Source: Apostichopus japonicus
Lineage: Eukaryota > Echinodermata > Holothuroidea > Aspidochirotida > Stichopodidae
Assembly (NCBI RefSeq): GCF_037975245.1
Contig: NC_092569.1
Location: 21,730,001 to 21,744,667, forward strand
DNA: 14,667 nt
Reading direction: 5' to 3'
Shown: positions 1 through 7,593 of the stretch, piece after piece
Numbering within the stretch: position 1 is the stretch's first letter
How the letters are laid out: each line of letters opens with the position of its first letter
The notes under the pieces: model-generated
The model's database searches: none
What the model was told of the DNA's origin: nothing
Seen by the model: only the letters and a program-made list of their open reading frames with translations
Made by a program: the position numbers and the translations under genes

Positions 1-94
1 TGAGAACACGTTTAAGCATGCTGTGAAAGCCATGCCACTGAAATAAAGTATGATAAATATAAATGAATATATAAATTTGCATTTACCATATCTT

Positions 95-112
95 TATATA
101 TATATATATATA
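95..112. repeat. (TA)9 microsatellite at left end of element
   Basis: Nine TA units directly precede the left TIR. Together with the TA run at 6189 this suggests insertion into a pre-existing TA microsatellite. Confidence 0.85.
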
Positions 113-139
113 CACTGTAAAAAAAAATCGTTAACGTTT
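113..139 (+). repeat. Left terminal inverted repeat
   Basis: It begins CACTGTAAAAAAAAATCGT directly after the (TA)9 run. It pairs with 6162-6188 with a single mismatch (TTAACG here, TAAACG in the partner). Past about 139 the similarity to the other end falls off sharply, leaving only scattered AACGTTT motifs (for example 321-327). Confidence 0.8.
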
Positions 140-1610
140 GTCTTGATTTGGATTATTGTTTACAGAGGGAGAGGATTTTTCTTAGTTTAGATCACAATTC
201 GATTATTCTAAAACCAACATCGAGTGCAAGGTTTGCCCTTATTTACGGGTAAGAAAGGAAAACTTTAGCTGGTTGAACGAAATCTATCAGAACGCTTTTC
301 TATTACTGAATATACGGATAAACGTTTTACCATATTATCCGGAAAGTTACTGTTACTCTGTCCAACAGGTAATGTTTATCTCTGCAAGCTTTTTTGGTGT
401 TGACAAAAGCGCACATACGATTAATGTTAACACACGTTAGAATACGTAAACCCGGTTTTCGTTAACCCATCGATCGCGACATACACGCCAACGGCCACAT
501 TCGAACCAAACTTGGTTACCAACGAGGTAAATTTCTTGAATTTTAAACAGTTTGCACCCATCAAATCAAGTATCTTAGCATTTTCATGATACAGTAGGAT
601 ATACTCAACAAAAGGGAATCGCATTTCTTTCAAAGTTTTTGATAAATTCTGTATTTTCGTGGTAGACTTCGTCACGTCGGGTTCGCTGATGCGGTGGAGA
701 TGGTTAGGCTTGCAGGAGCGTACAGCATCTGTAGTAACTTAGCCCGTATACTAACCCCTATGTTATTTGTTAGGATATATGCTACACAATGAAACGCGTA
801 TACTGTAGCTAGCTTACTACGATGAGAGTATTGTAATACAATTACAAACGTTAGGCTTATCTATTCCTAAAATAAAGCAGGCCTAAGTGTAGCCTTTATA
901 GTTTAATATCACCTTAGAGTAAACACATACTCCCTCTTAGTTTTGGTGTTATATGGTTAGACTTTTGTAAACAAAAGGTAATTGTGCATATATTACTAGG
1001 TCAAAAAATGTACAAAGAAAGCAGGTCCTCCTGTTTTAAAAAATTAGAAAATGTGGATGGAGGCTTAAAAGTAAATAAGGCTTAGGCTTACAACTTTGGG
1101 GTTCCTTGCTGCTGAAAGCAAAAGGAAACGATGCATTCAGATTTATGTGTGTTTGGATGCATGTATATGTACCCTTGTAGCTAAGGGTCAGGATTACTCA
1201 ACTAGGGAATGCGCGATGTTCATCACATTCACTATGTAGATGCATTATGTTTAGTGAGTGCAAGAAGATTATTGTTTTGGTAGTTATATCATGAATATTA
1301 ATGAGGTCACTGGGTCAAACCTGAAAACTACATTTTGTTAGCCTACTCGAAAACCACAGTTCCCATTCTAGTGAAAGTTGGTATCGTGTAGTTAAGTAAA
1401 AACGTTAATGTGTTGATGCCTGTTAAATTTGATATATTAGCATATTAATGAGGGGGTGTGGCTTCATATAATTTTGTAACAATAAGCAATAACTTGATAG
1501 GGAAATGCTGATGTTTATCATAGAATTGACTTTCTGCTGGTATTTCATGAGGTGTCAGTTTGCCAAGGTATATTTCAAAATTTGGTGTTTTATTTTGTTT
1601 CCCAAAACAG
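140..1610. other. 5' region of element; no supported coding sequence
   Basis: Nothing here reads as a convincing protein on either strand. A splice-donor-like CAACAG/GTAATG lies at 363-374 and could end a non-coding first exon that joins the acceptor at 1610; this is inference only. A 7-bp inverted repeat (CGGATAA at 315-321, TTATCCG at 335-341) sits near the left end. An open frame on the - strand at about 427-735 has no good start and no recognised family. Confidence 0.4.
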
Positions 1611-1664
1611 GTGTTGGAGCTAAAACTATCACCACTTTAAGTGTTATCAACATTACCCACCACC
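1601..1664 (+). other. Possible 3' splice site and 5' UTR exon of SAMD3-like gene
   Basis: A pyrimidine-rich stretch followed by CCCAAAACAG ending at 1610 resembles a 3' splice site. The following 54 bases would be 5' UTR before the ATG at 1665, which sits in an excellent Kozak context (CCACCATGA). A donor at 368/369 is a candidate partner but there is no transcript evidence. Confidence 0.4.
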
Positions 1665-2915
1665 ATGAAAATTCTTGTTGAGTATGGTCATTCTAGGAAA
1701 GTAATTGAACTAGAAAATGAAGATACACTGTTCACTGAGTCATTATGCAATGCTCTCTGCATAATGATGAGTGTTCCATTTTCATCAGAAGAAACATTTT
1801 TCCAGTACTTTGATGAGGATTTTAAGTCATGGGTTGACCTTGAGCTTGGAACCAAAATTTTAGACAAGAGCAAGATTAAACTTTGCACTCTTCAACCTTT
1901 AGAGCCCTTGATAGGAACTGACAAACTCAATTTTAATTGTTCTGCAACTAGTGCATCTAGTTCTTGTGTGTCTGATGATGAGAGTGATAAAGCTTCCATT
2001 GAGCTTACAGTTGGATCACTTGATTTGGAATAGATATGACTCCACCAGAACTTTGTGCAGGTGTGATTGAAGATGTTCCAAATACCAAACAAGAGACCAC
2101 TGAAGAATCAAACAAAATGATTAGTGTAACTGAAAAAGCTGGCAGTTCTGATGATAATAGTTGGGATATTCAGTTACTTTGTATCAAGTTTAGCATGACT
2201 TTGCAGAACAAGCTTGAAAATGAAGAACAACTACAGTGGGCCCAAAAACATGAACTACTCAATCATCTTGGAGACTTTCTGTACAAAAAAAAAACAAGTA
2301 CCCAGATATGCACATGAAAAGGAGAATAGCTAAACAGCTAATAACAAAATATCCTTACTTAAGGGAGCGCATTGGCTCAGGTTATGATACTTGGACTGCG
2401 GCCCTTAACAATAAATTGAAATCACTGAGGATGAAAGATTCAAGTCTCTCATTAAAAAATGTGCCTCTTAAAAGAAAAGAGAGCATTCTACAAAAGGATG
2501 TTTTCAAGAGGCCCTGCAAAGGGGAATTAAATTTCCTGCCAGTGATACCATCCACTGAAGATGATACCTCTCTGAAAAGACATAAAGAAACCATGAAAAA
2601 GGAGATGTCTAAGAAACGGGCCAAAAACTTGATTTTGATCGAGAAACTTATGGATAAAACATATCCACAACGAAGGGCATATTTAACCAATAAACCACTT
2701 GTTAAAGACTTACTTCAAGAGTATCCTGCTCTTCTGCTAACAGAAGAAATTAGCAATGAGATGACTCGTTTGGTGAACATTGATTGTACCAAGAAAGTAT
2801 CAAAGTTTCCTAGATTGGCCAAAAGTATCACCTTACTGGGAAGATGTTACCTCAAGAGTGTCAAGAGTGGTCCTAAACATGACAAGATCAAAGAAATTCT
2901 ACACAGGTGTGACAG
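1665..2915 (+). CDS. Coding exon 1 of SAMD3-like gene (three frame segments)
   Basis: Segment one (1665-2030) gives 122 residues with the ubiquitin-like/PB1-like fold pattern and a Ser/Asp-rich tail, then TAG. Segment two (about 2033-2294) is one frame over and contains WDIQLLCIKFSMTLQNKLEN. Segment three continues in another frame from the A10 tract: YPDMHMKRRIAKQLITKYPY, GYDTWTAALNNKLKSLRM, then the family-typical GELNFLP and DKTYPQRRAYL stretches and KDLLQEYPALL. The exon ends at a consensus donor, GACAG/GTAAGT. Protein-level continuity across both breaks is clear for the second and plausible for the first. Confidence 0.65.
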
Positions 2916-4326
2916 GTAAGTCTTCAACTTGAATTTCAGTCAGTTTAATCTCTACCAGTGTTGTAGACCTAACAGGAGGCTTGGGTGTTTAGCCTTATGC
3001 CCCCTTCAAAAGCTTTACGCTCCCAACGATCCCCACTCCAGTGTGGACAGACTATACCCGCCACAGACCCCAAGAAATCGTTCAAAGGTAAATAAATAGG
3101 AATGCGTAATAGAGTGTTCTTTTGCGTTCATTTTTATCTTCTAATCACAAACAGATCTTAGACTAGTACCTTTCAAAAAACCTATCATCCCTTACATGAA
3201 ATATTAGTCCCCTAGGGTGCAAAAATGTCCTTTTTTGTTGCGATTGAGGAAATCCAAAACGTTACAAAAGGCAAAGACCACATTTCTTTATTTCATGTGC
3301 CAACCTGCTGCTATGTTCATTGCATGTACTTATGTTATTTTTTACCCTTCTTAAAATCATGAATCGTGTATCAAACGTAAAACTATGCATGATGCAAATT
3401 ATCATATTGTGTTCTTCACCATTGTTATTATTCCAGGAATATTAGAAGCTCTGAGGTAGACAGAAGAGAGGAACAGAATAAAGCAGGATTACAGTTGCTA
3501 CCATTGCTGCTACGGGAAAATGAAGAAGACTTCGTTTCCTACACAAATGTAAGATCAAAGTTGGAAAAGAATATTTGTGATCATGGCATGTTTGGTATCA
3601 CCTGTTTCATGTTCTGAGTAAAATAACATATCTTATGCAGGTGTAGATTCAGGGTGGGATTAACCATCCGAAGCCCCTTCCACCTTCACAATATACTTAT
3701 TGCATCCATTGTAGTCAACTCCTCAATGACTTAAAGCGTTTGTGTGTAAATCATAACCTTTCTTGCATATTTCTTTATTAATAGTCTTCCAGCATGACAA
3801 CAAGAACTACATCCCATTTTATGATTAAAGTTTAGTTGCTTGTATATCCTCTTACTATGGGTAAAACGTACCATAGAAGCACCAAGTCATATAGGGATGC
3901 GCACATATGGGGTATGGGAAGGATAATTGTCCAAGCATGGACCAAGTGTTATGCACTGCAAAGAGAAAGATATGTCTTATCCTGTCATTATAAACCTGTT
4001 GCATTATGACATTTTGTATGTATTGTTTTTATTCATTTCAGACTTCAAACGAATTTCAAAAGATTGCAGAGTCAGTGTCAACCCCAACAGTTATAATCAG
4101 TGAAAGTACATGTGCCATTGCTGCTGAGTCCCAAGTGCTCAAGGAAGGTGATTCTGTGGACAGTCTCATTCATCTCATCAGTATGTTTTATTGTGTCAAT
4201 ATTGAATACCCGAGATCATGTAACTGTACATTGACATATGTACAAAAGGAGATTTTTGAAATCACTGACAATAAAAAGGTACCAGCTAAGTTGATAACCT
4301 TTGTAACAAAAGTCGCTAGCCAATAG
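1665..4326 (+). CDS. SAMD3-like protein gene, three coding exons, frame broken twice
   Basis: The start is the ATG at 1665 in a strong Kozak context; the open frame extending to 1641 lacks an earlier ATG. Coding exons are 1665-2915, 3437-3548 and 4042-4326, ending in TAG. Intron 1 (phase 2) runs GTAAGT...TTCCAG and intron 2 (phase 0) runs GTAAGA...TTTCAG. The joined product has an N-terminal ubiquitin-like/PB1-like segment (MKILVEYGHSRKVIELEN...), a Ser/Asp-rich acidic linker, and a basic alpha-helical body. The body and the C-terminal segment (TVIISESTCAIAAES..., FYCVNIEYP) resemble the large family annotated in fish and invertebrates as 'sterile alpha motif domain-containing protein 3-like'. 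The SAM domain itself is not evident and the family's function is unknown. The first exon is split over three frames (breaks at 2031 and 2285-2294), so this is either a pseudogene, a gene with an extra intron plus homopolymer error, or a recoded gene. The gene lies within TIRs. Confidence 0.65.
2285..2294 (+). other. A10 tract with frame break inside the SAMD3-like exon
   Basis: The frame read before the tract (…FLY-KKK) ends in a stop at about 2315, while the homologous continuation NKYPDMHMKRR is in another frame. Eight or eleven A residues would restore one continuous frame. This could be a homopolymer sequencing or assembly error, a true inactivating indel, or a slippage site. Confidence 0.75.
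2916..3436 (+). other. Intron 1 of SAMD3-like gene
   Basis: A 521-nt phase 2 intron, GTAAGT...TATTATTCCAG. I see no embedded gene or clear repeat. Confidence 0.65.
3437..3548 (+). CDS. Coding exon 2 of SAMD3-like gene
   Basis: The acceptor TTATTCCAG ends at 3436 and the donor AAT/GTAAGA follows 3548. With the two bases carried from exon 1 it encodes RNIRSSEVDRREEQNKAGLQ then LLPLLLRENEEDFVSYTN. The phases (2 in, 0 out) fit both neighbours exactly, and Leu-rich plus acidic content in this position is typical of the SAMD3-like family. Confidence 0.65.
3549..4041 (+). other. Intron 2 of SAMD3-like gene
   Basis: A 493-nt phase 0 intron, GTAAGA...TTCATTTCAG, with a good polypyrimidine tract. Nothing else was recognised inside. 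Confidence 0.65.
4042..4326 (+). CDS. Coding exon 3 (C-terminal) of SAMD3-like gene
   Basis: The acceptor ATTCATTTCAG ends at 4041. The exon encodes 94 residues beginning TSNEFQKIAESVSTPTVIIS and ends with TAG at 4324-4326. The pattern 'VIISES-TCAI', then a hydrophobic stretch with FYCVNIEYP and a C-terminal amphipathic helix, matches the C-terminal end of SAMD3-like proteins. In-frame sequence upstream of 4042 is intronic: it starts within the pyrimidine tract. Confidence 0.7.
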   Translation, partial: TSNEFQKIAESVSTPTVIISESTCAIAAESQVLKEGDSVDSLIHLISMFYCVNIEYPRSCNCTLTYVQKEIFEITDNKKVPAKLITFVTKVASQ

Positions 4327-4740
4327 ATGATTAACCCCAAGCGGTCTCACATGGACATGCAACATTAAGCGAATCCAGCACAGCTACTATACGATAGCAG
4401 GAAAGAAAATTAGCATGTAAAAGCGACTATACGAAAGCTTGGAAGCACAATCTAACTGCTTGTTTGTTTTTAAGATTTGGAATTCTTTGCTAGGCCTGGT
4501 GTAGATTCAGCATCGTTCATTAGGTTGGGAGTTACTGATAAAAAAGTAATGCATTGAAAAATGTAACTTTAAAACATTTTTTGAGGGGGTGAGAGGGTAG
4601 CAAATTTGTATTTTGTTGAAAATATATTCCTCCATGGGAAAAGCCCTTTAAATATTCTTTCAAATCTGGGGCAGGGGTTACACTCTTGGATCACTAGGTA
4701 AATCGTTGCTAGTAGACTGACAGTACACATGGGATGCTAT
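4327..4740. other. 3' flank of SAMD3-like gene, non-coding
   Basis: It follows the stop codon. No nearby consensus AATAAA is seen; the first clear downstream one is at 5739-5744, far into the element. Short G-rich patches (GAGGGGGTGAGAGGG near 4583) occur. No protein is supported. Confidence 0.4.
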
Positions 4741-5370
4741 GTGGTGTTGAGATTAATTATTTCAAATAATGGTAACACATAATATTTGTATATATTTAAA
4801 GTGTAATTGATTGTTTGTTCTTGCTTCATATGATACTTTGTTGTATACACCTATTTTGTCTATGGGGAGAAGGTATACTCTTGGTTAAACTAGGAAAATT
4901 GTTGTGAGTAGACAGGTGGTATTTATAAGGTGTTCGGTGGTATTGTCATTCCCACCCTCCACCCTATATGGAGCTTTTTCATTTTGTGTATTAATTTAAA
5001 TAATGCTTAACACATAATCTTTGTGAATGTTTTAATTGTAATTGATTGTTTGTTCTTGCTTCAAATGATAGTGTTTGTATACATGTAGCCTTGGGTAAAT
5101 AAGAAAACAATTGTTGGTTAGGCATGACGTGCTATAGTAGGTGTTTAGATGTGAGATTTGGGTGTGATAAGGTGACCTGAGATGAATCAATGTTATAATC
5201 AAGAAGCTCTTTTAAAATTCTTGATTGTATGGTCACCGCATCCTACACCTCATTTTAAGGGATGTTTCATGTTGTATCTTTTTATTTTAAATAATACTAG
5301 ACATGAATGTTTGCATATTATTAAATTGAAATTGATTTATCTCTTCTTATCTTTATAAGTTTTAGTTGAT
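4741..5370. repeat. Degenerate tandem repeats (period about 235-290 bp)
   Basis: The stretch GTAATTGATTGTTTGTTCTTG recurs almost exactly at 4803 and 5038 (period 235), followed in both by CTTCA-ATGATA and GTATACA. Upstream, the block with CAAATAATGGTAACACATAAT at 4764 corresponds to TAAATAATGCTTAACACATAAT at about 4997. A weaker third copy (GAAATTGATTTATCTCTTC) lies near 5328. The units are diverged and hold no open frame worth calling. Confidence 0.6.
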
Positions 5371-5998
5371 TATTTTTAACTTGTTTGAATTCGTTTTTTG
5401 TTCTTTATGGGTGAGGGGTGTAATGCTATCAGTCCCTTTATTCTGACACTGCCAAGGCATGAAAGTATGTCAGTGGAACGATTTTACTCAGCCATGTATA
5501 TAAGATGGGTGTTAGAGCTAAAGGTGGTCGGAGTTAAAATAAGGAGAAAAGTACTGGAGACCAATTTTGTCAGTTTCAAACTCACTCTCTAAGTTTCACT
5601 TGTAAAAGCAGCCCACCCTTCACCACATATAGGTGCTTGTTCCATGTGTTGTTATCTTTAGTGATACATATACAATCCTAAACTCTACATTTTTAAATTT
5701 TCATTGATAGTCTTTGCATGGTATTATTTGTTGGGTTTTAATAAATATTTCTTACTTTAAAATCAAGTTTGTATCATTTTCAGTCTCACAGCTTTTACTG
5801 TTCATTGTTATTATTCTGTACATCAGTTTTAAAAGGCAGAGAATTCCATAATATACATAATTTTCATGCAAATATATGTACTGTGTCAATAGTATTCTGA
5901 ACAGATAATTGAAAGATAATCTCTAAATTCTAAAATTAGGAAGACTAAAACTGAATCCGTTGAAGGTAACTCTAAAAGTGGTAATATTTCAGGAAACA
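5371..5998. other. Non-coding interior of element
   Basis: AT-rich sequence with a 64-codon open frame at 5398-5592 that lacks homology, codon character or a good start. AATAAA at 5739-5744 is a possible polyadenylation signal for a long 3' UTR. Confidence 0.35.
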
Positions 5999-6012
5999 CT
6001 TGCGTTTTTAAG

Positions 6013-6144
6013 GAGAAAACACCGTTTTCGGTTGCAGCAACTCAATATTGATGAAACACGCAAAACAGGATTAACGTTTAACCAAGATACGGTTAACATC
6101 TTATGGATTAATCTGAGGAAACCCGACTTTTGGTTGCAGCAACT
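6013..6144. repeat. Subterminal direct repeats near right TIR
   Basis: GGTTGCAGCAACT is exactly repeated at 6030-6042 and 6132-6144, within imperfect 30-bp copies (6013-6042 and 6115-6144) spaced 102 bp apart. TTAACGTTTAACC at 6071 and GGTTAAC at 6090 add inverted motifs. Such reiterated subterminal motifs are often transposase-binding sites, which is inference here. Confidence 0.6.
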
Positions 6145-6161
6145 TTAAACCATTTTCAAGG

Positions 6162-6185
6162 AAACGTTTACGATTTTTTTTTACA

Positions 6186-6188
<3 letters not shown>
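6162..6188 (-). repeat. Right terminal inverted repeat
   Basis: Read on the - strand it begins CACTGTAAAAAAAAATCGT, matching 113-139 at 26 of 27 bases, including the exact A9 length. It is followed outward by a long TA run from 6189. Confidence 0.8.

Positions 6189-6247
<59 letters not shown>
6189..6247. repeat. (TA)n microsatellite at right end of element
   Basis: An uninterrupted TA run of about 59 nt directly follows the right TIR. The unequal lengths of the two TA runs (18 and 59 nt) are expected for a mutable microsatellite. Confidence 0.9.
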
Positions 6248-6249
<2 letters not shown>

Positions 6250-6385
6250 CGCCTATTATTTGCATGAATAGATTTCTTATATTTTCTTTACCTAATTATA
6301 ATATGTATAAGAGTAAGTGGGCCTGAAAAATGGTGGAGGGTGACAGAGGAGGAAACAAGGGGCGATGAAAAGGGTGGGGGTGAGG

Positions 6386-6712
6386 TTAGTCATATCCTTC
6401 CTGAATGTTAAGCCCTTGAGGTTGAATGGTGCGAAGGCGTTGCATCCACAGTATCTCTCTTCTGATTCGTACTAGGTCAGGACAGCTACCTGAGGATTCA
6501 ATCCCAGGTAGGGAAATTTCATTAATGGTATGGTTGGGAAGGTTAAAGTGTTCTCCAACCGGGGTCTCATTCTTCATGGTGTTTACTGTGTATCTGTGAC
6601 CATAGAACCGCTTCTTTAGGCTGGTTTTGGTTTCACCAACATATACTGGATGACGCAAACTCTACTAAATACAAGAAACCAGATATATGACATTAGAGGT
6701 TGTGCAAGTGAT
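6386..6712 (-). pseudogene. GIY-YIG endonuclease fragment of Penelope-like element, two stops
   Basis: Read on the - strand from about 6712, the frame gives GHITCTTSNVIYLVSCI, then two adjacent stop codons, then SLRHPVYVGETKTSLKKRF, continuing to a C-terminal end LRTIQPQGLNIQEGYD. 'VIYL-(x)n-VYVGET' is the GIY-YIG core (the G-Y pair is represented by VIYL and VYVG). Downstream R-x3-H and NLPNH, a Glu-containing RRREIxW-type helix and 'LRT..P.GLN' are typical of Penelope-like and related endonucleases. The two stops lie exactly between the halves of the core, and a third stop precedes GHITC, so the fragment cannot be translated whole. No ATG start exists in this part. Confidence 0.7.
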
Positions 6713-6909
6713 GTGACCCTAAGTCTTGTGTGTGAGTTAGGTGCTTTGGCTGGTGACGGAATTGGATTCAACAGTGTGGTGGCTGCAGACAATGCATCTC
6801 GAGGTACGATCACATTTGAAAGTACTATTTTGTATTCACCCTGTTAATTTACTTGTCTGTATTCTGTGCTTGTATACTTGTTCATTCTGTTACTATTATT
6901 TGGCATTCA

Positions 6910-6948
6910 GTCTCTGAAGAATATCCTGATAGGATCGAAACGTCAGGC
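6910..6948 (+). ncRNA. Hammerhead-ribozyme-like core, probably degenerate
   Basis: The order is GTCT, CTGAAGA (6914-6920), a hairpin ATCCT-GAT-AGGAT (6923-6935), C, GAAA (6937-6940), CGTC, AGGC. CTGAAGA and GAAA match the two conserved hammerhead core strands (CUGANGA and GAAA). GTC before 6945 matches the cleavage triplet. GTCT (6910-6913) can pair with AGGC (6945-6948) as stem I, one pair being G-U. Penelope-like elements are known to encode minimal hammerheads in their terminal repeats. Stem II is not flush with the core (two bases on one side, one on the other), so self-cleavage is doubtful. Confidence 0.4.
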
Positions 6949-6955
6949 CCACTTA

Positions 6956-7124
6956 TTTGTACACATTCTCTTACGCAGGCTCTTTAGTGTATAATCAGTT
7001 TGCTAACAGTTTTGTTTTATATTTATTCTAATTGCAATATGGTCGATGCCCAGTGGAATGACATGAAAAGAGCTACAATGGAACAGAATCGAATGTGGGG
7101 TAAGAAATGGTTAGTGGACTGCTG
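6956..7124. other. Flank between Penelope remnant and repeat block
   Basis: The only thing noted is a short open frame starting at the ATG at 7039 (good Kozak, MVDAQWNDMKRATMEQNRMW), after which GGTAAGA could be a donor. No family is recognised, so it is not called as a gene. Confidence 0.3.
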
Positions 7125-7540
7125 AGATCTCCGTAGACTAGAAAGAACGAATATTTACAGCATTTAATACTATGAATATGTTTCTATGTTCATCTCTTCG
7201 TACATGCGTTATGTGCTAGGCTTAGCTATAGCGCCGCACTAGGAGTTGTACGTTATAAATACTGCATGCATTCCCTATATATGAGCGTATACAATGTTTG
7301 TAGTTACACGCCCAAACCAGTTTTGGCGGTTTTGGCGGTCCATAAAAAGGGTTTCTGCGTTCACGGAGACTAAAACGAACGCGTATTTAGAGCAATTAAT
7401 ATAATGTCTCTACTAGCCTGTTGATGAGTTCGTACGTACGTTAACGTTATGCATGTGCTGCGCTAGGCCGGGATTGCTACAACGCCGCGCGAATAGAGCA
7501 TTTACAAAGTTTGTATTTACGCGCCTTAAACCTAGACGTT
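7125..7540. repeat. Two diverged direct copies of a ~200-bp unit
   Basis: Copy A is about 7125-7320 and copy B about 7360-7540. Matching landmarks in order are: CCGTAGACTAGAAAGAACGAATATTTA / ACGGAGACTAAAACGAACGCGTATTTA (each described in pieces), CATGCGTTATGTGCTAGG / ATGCATGTGCTGCGCTAGG, GCGCCGCAC / ACGCCGCGC, and TTTGTAGTTACACGCC / TTTGTATTTACGCGCC (7297, 7510). The offset is 213-232 bp. TTTTGGCGGTCCATA lies between the copies at 7330-7344 and again after the hairpin array at 8145-8159. Confidence 0.6.
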
Positions 7541-7593
7541 TTCTTGAATAGCCCCACCGCATGAAAAATGATCACCTAAATTTTTCTTCGTTA

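Larger units (their letters stand above)
113..6188. mobile_element. Putative 6.1-kb TIR element carrying a SAMD3-like gene
   Basis: The left end at 113-139 and the reverse complement of the right end at 6162-6188 match at 26 of 27 positions. Both begin CACTGT, then nine A, then TCG. Each end abuts a TA microsatellite (95-112 and 6189-6247), so TA target duplication is plausible but cannot be proven in repeat sequence. Each side shows only one TIR, which argues against two complete flanking MITEs. The interior holds one spliced + strand gene, degenerate tandem repeats at about 4741-5370 and duplicated subterminal motifs near the right end. I see no DDE transposase, so the superfamily is unassigned. 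The gene may be the element's own protein, captured cargo, or a host gene bracketed by chance. Confidence 0.6.
6314..6955. mobile_element. Penelope-like retroelement remnant
   Basis: A GIY-YIG endonuclease fragment on the - strand (6386-6712) is enclosed by a 13-bp inverted repeat, TCAGGCCCACTTA, at 6943-6955 (+) and 6314-6326 (-). Similarity continues loosely outward for about ten bases. Penelope-like elements carry a C-terminal GIY-YIG domain and have terminal repeats that can be direct or inverted, so this fits a 5'-truncated copy. The reverse transcriptase is absent, and sequence at 6720-6900 does not read as the usual domain preceding GIY-YIG. Confidence 0.6.

Noticed and set aside
427-735. 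Open frame on the - strand, about 100 codons including sequence upstream of a GTG
   Set aside because: The first ATG in frame is internal, there is no recognisable family and no clear splice sites. It lies in the non-coding flank of the TIR unit. It reads somewhat protein-like, but that alone is not support.
1688-2690. Open frames on the - strand opposite the SAMD3-like exon
   Set aside because: They are antisense shadows. The + strand segments have the family resemblance, Kozak start and splice-site logic.
5960-6148. 62-codon open frame near the right TIR
   Set aside because: It consists of subterminal repeat copies, and the repeated LQQL at two places merely reflects the DNA duplication.
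6616-6847. Open frames on both strands overlapping the Penelope-like fragment (about 65 codons each)
   Set aside because: They are in other frames than the GIY-YIG match, have no homology and span the domain boundary.
7039-7122. Short open frame with good Kozak and a possible donor (MVDAQWNDMK...)
   Set aside because: Only about 20-27 codons, no partner exon and no family match within the window.
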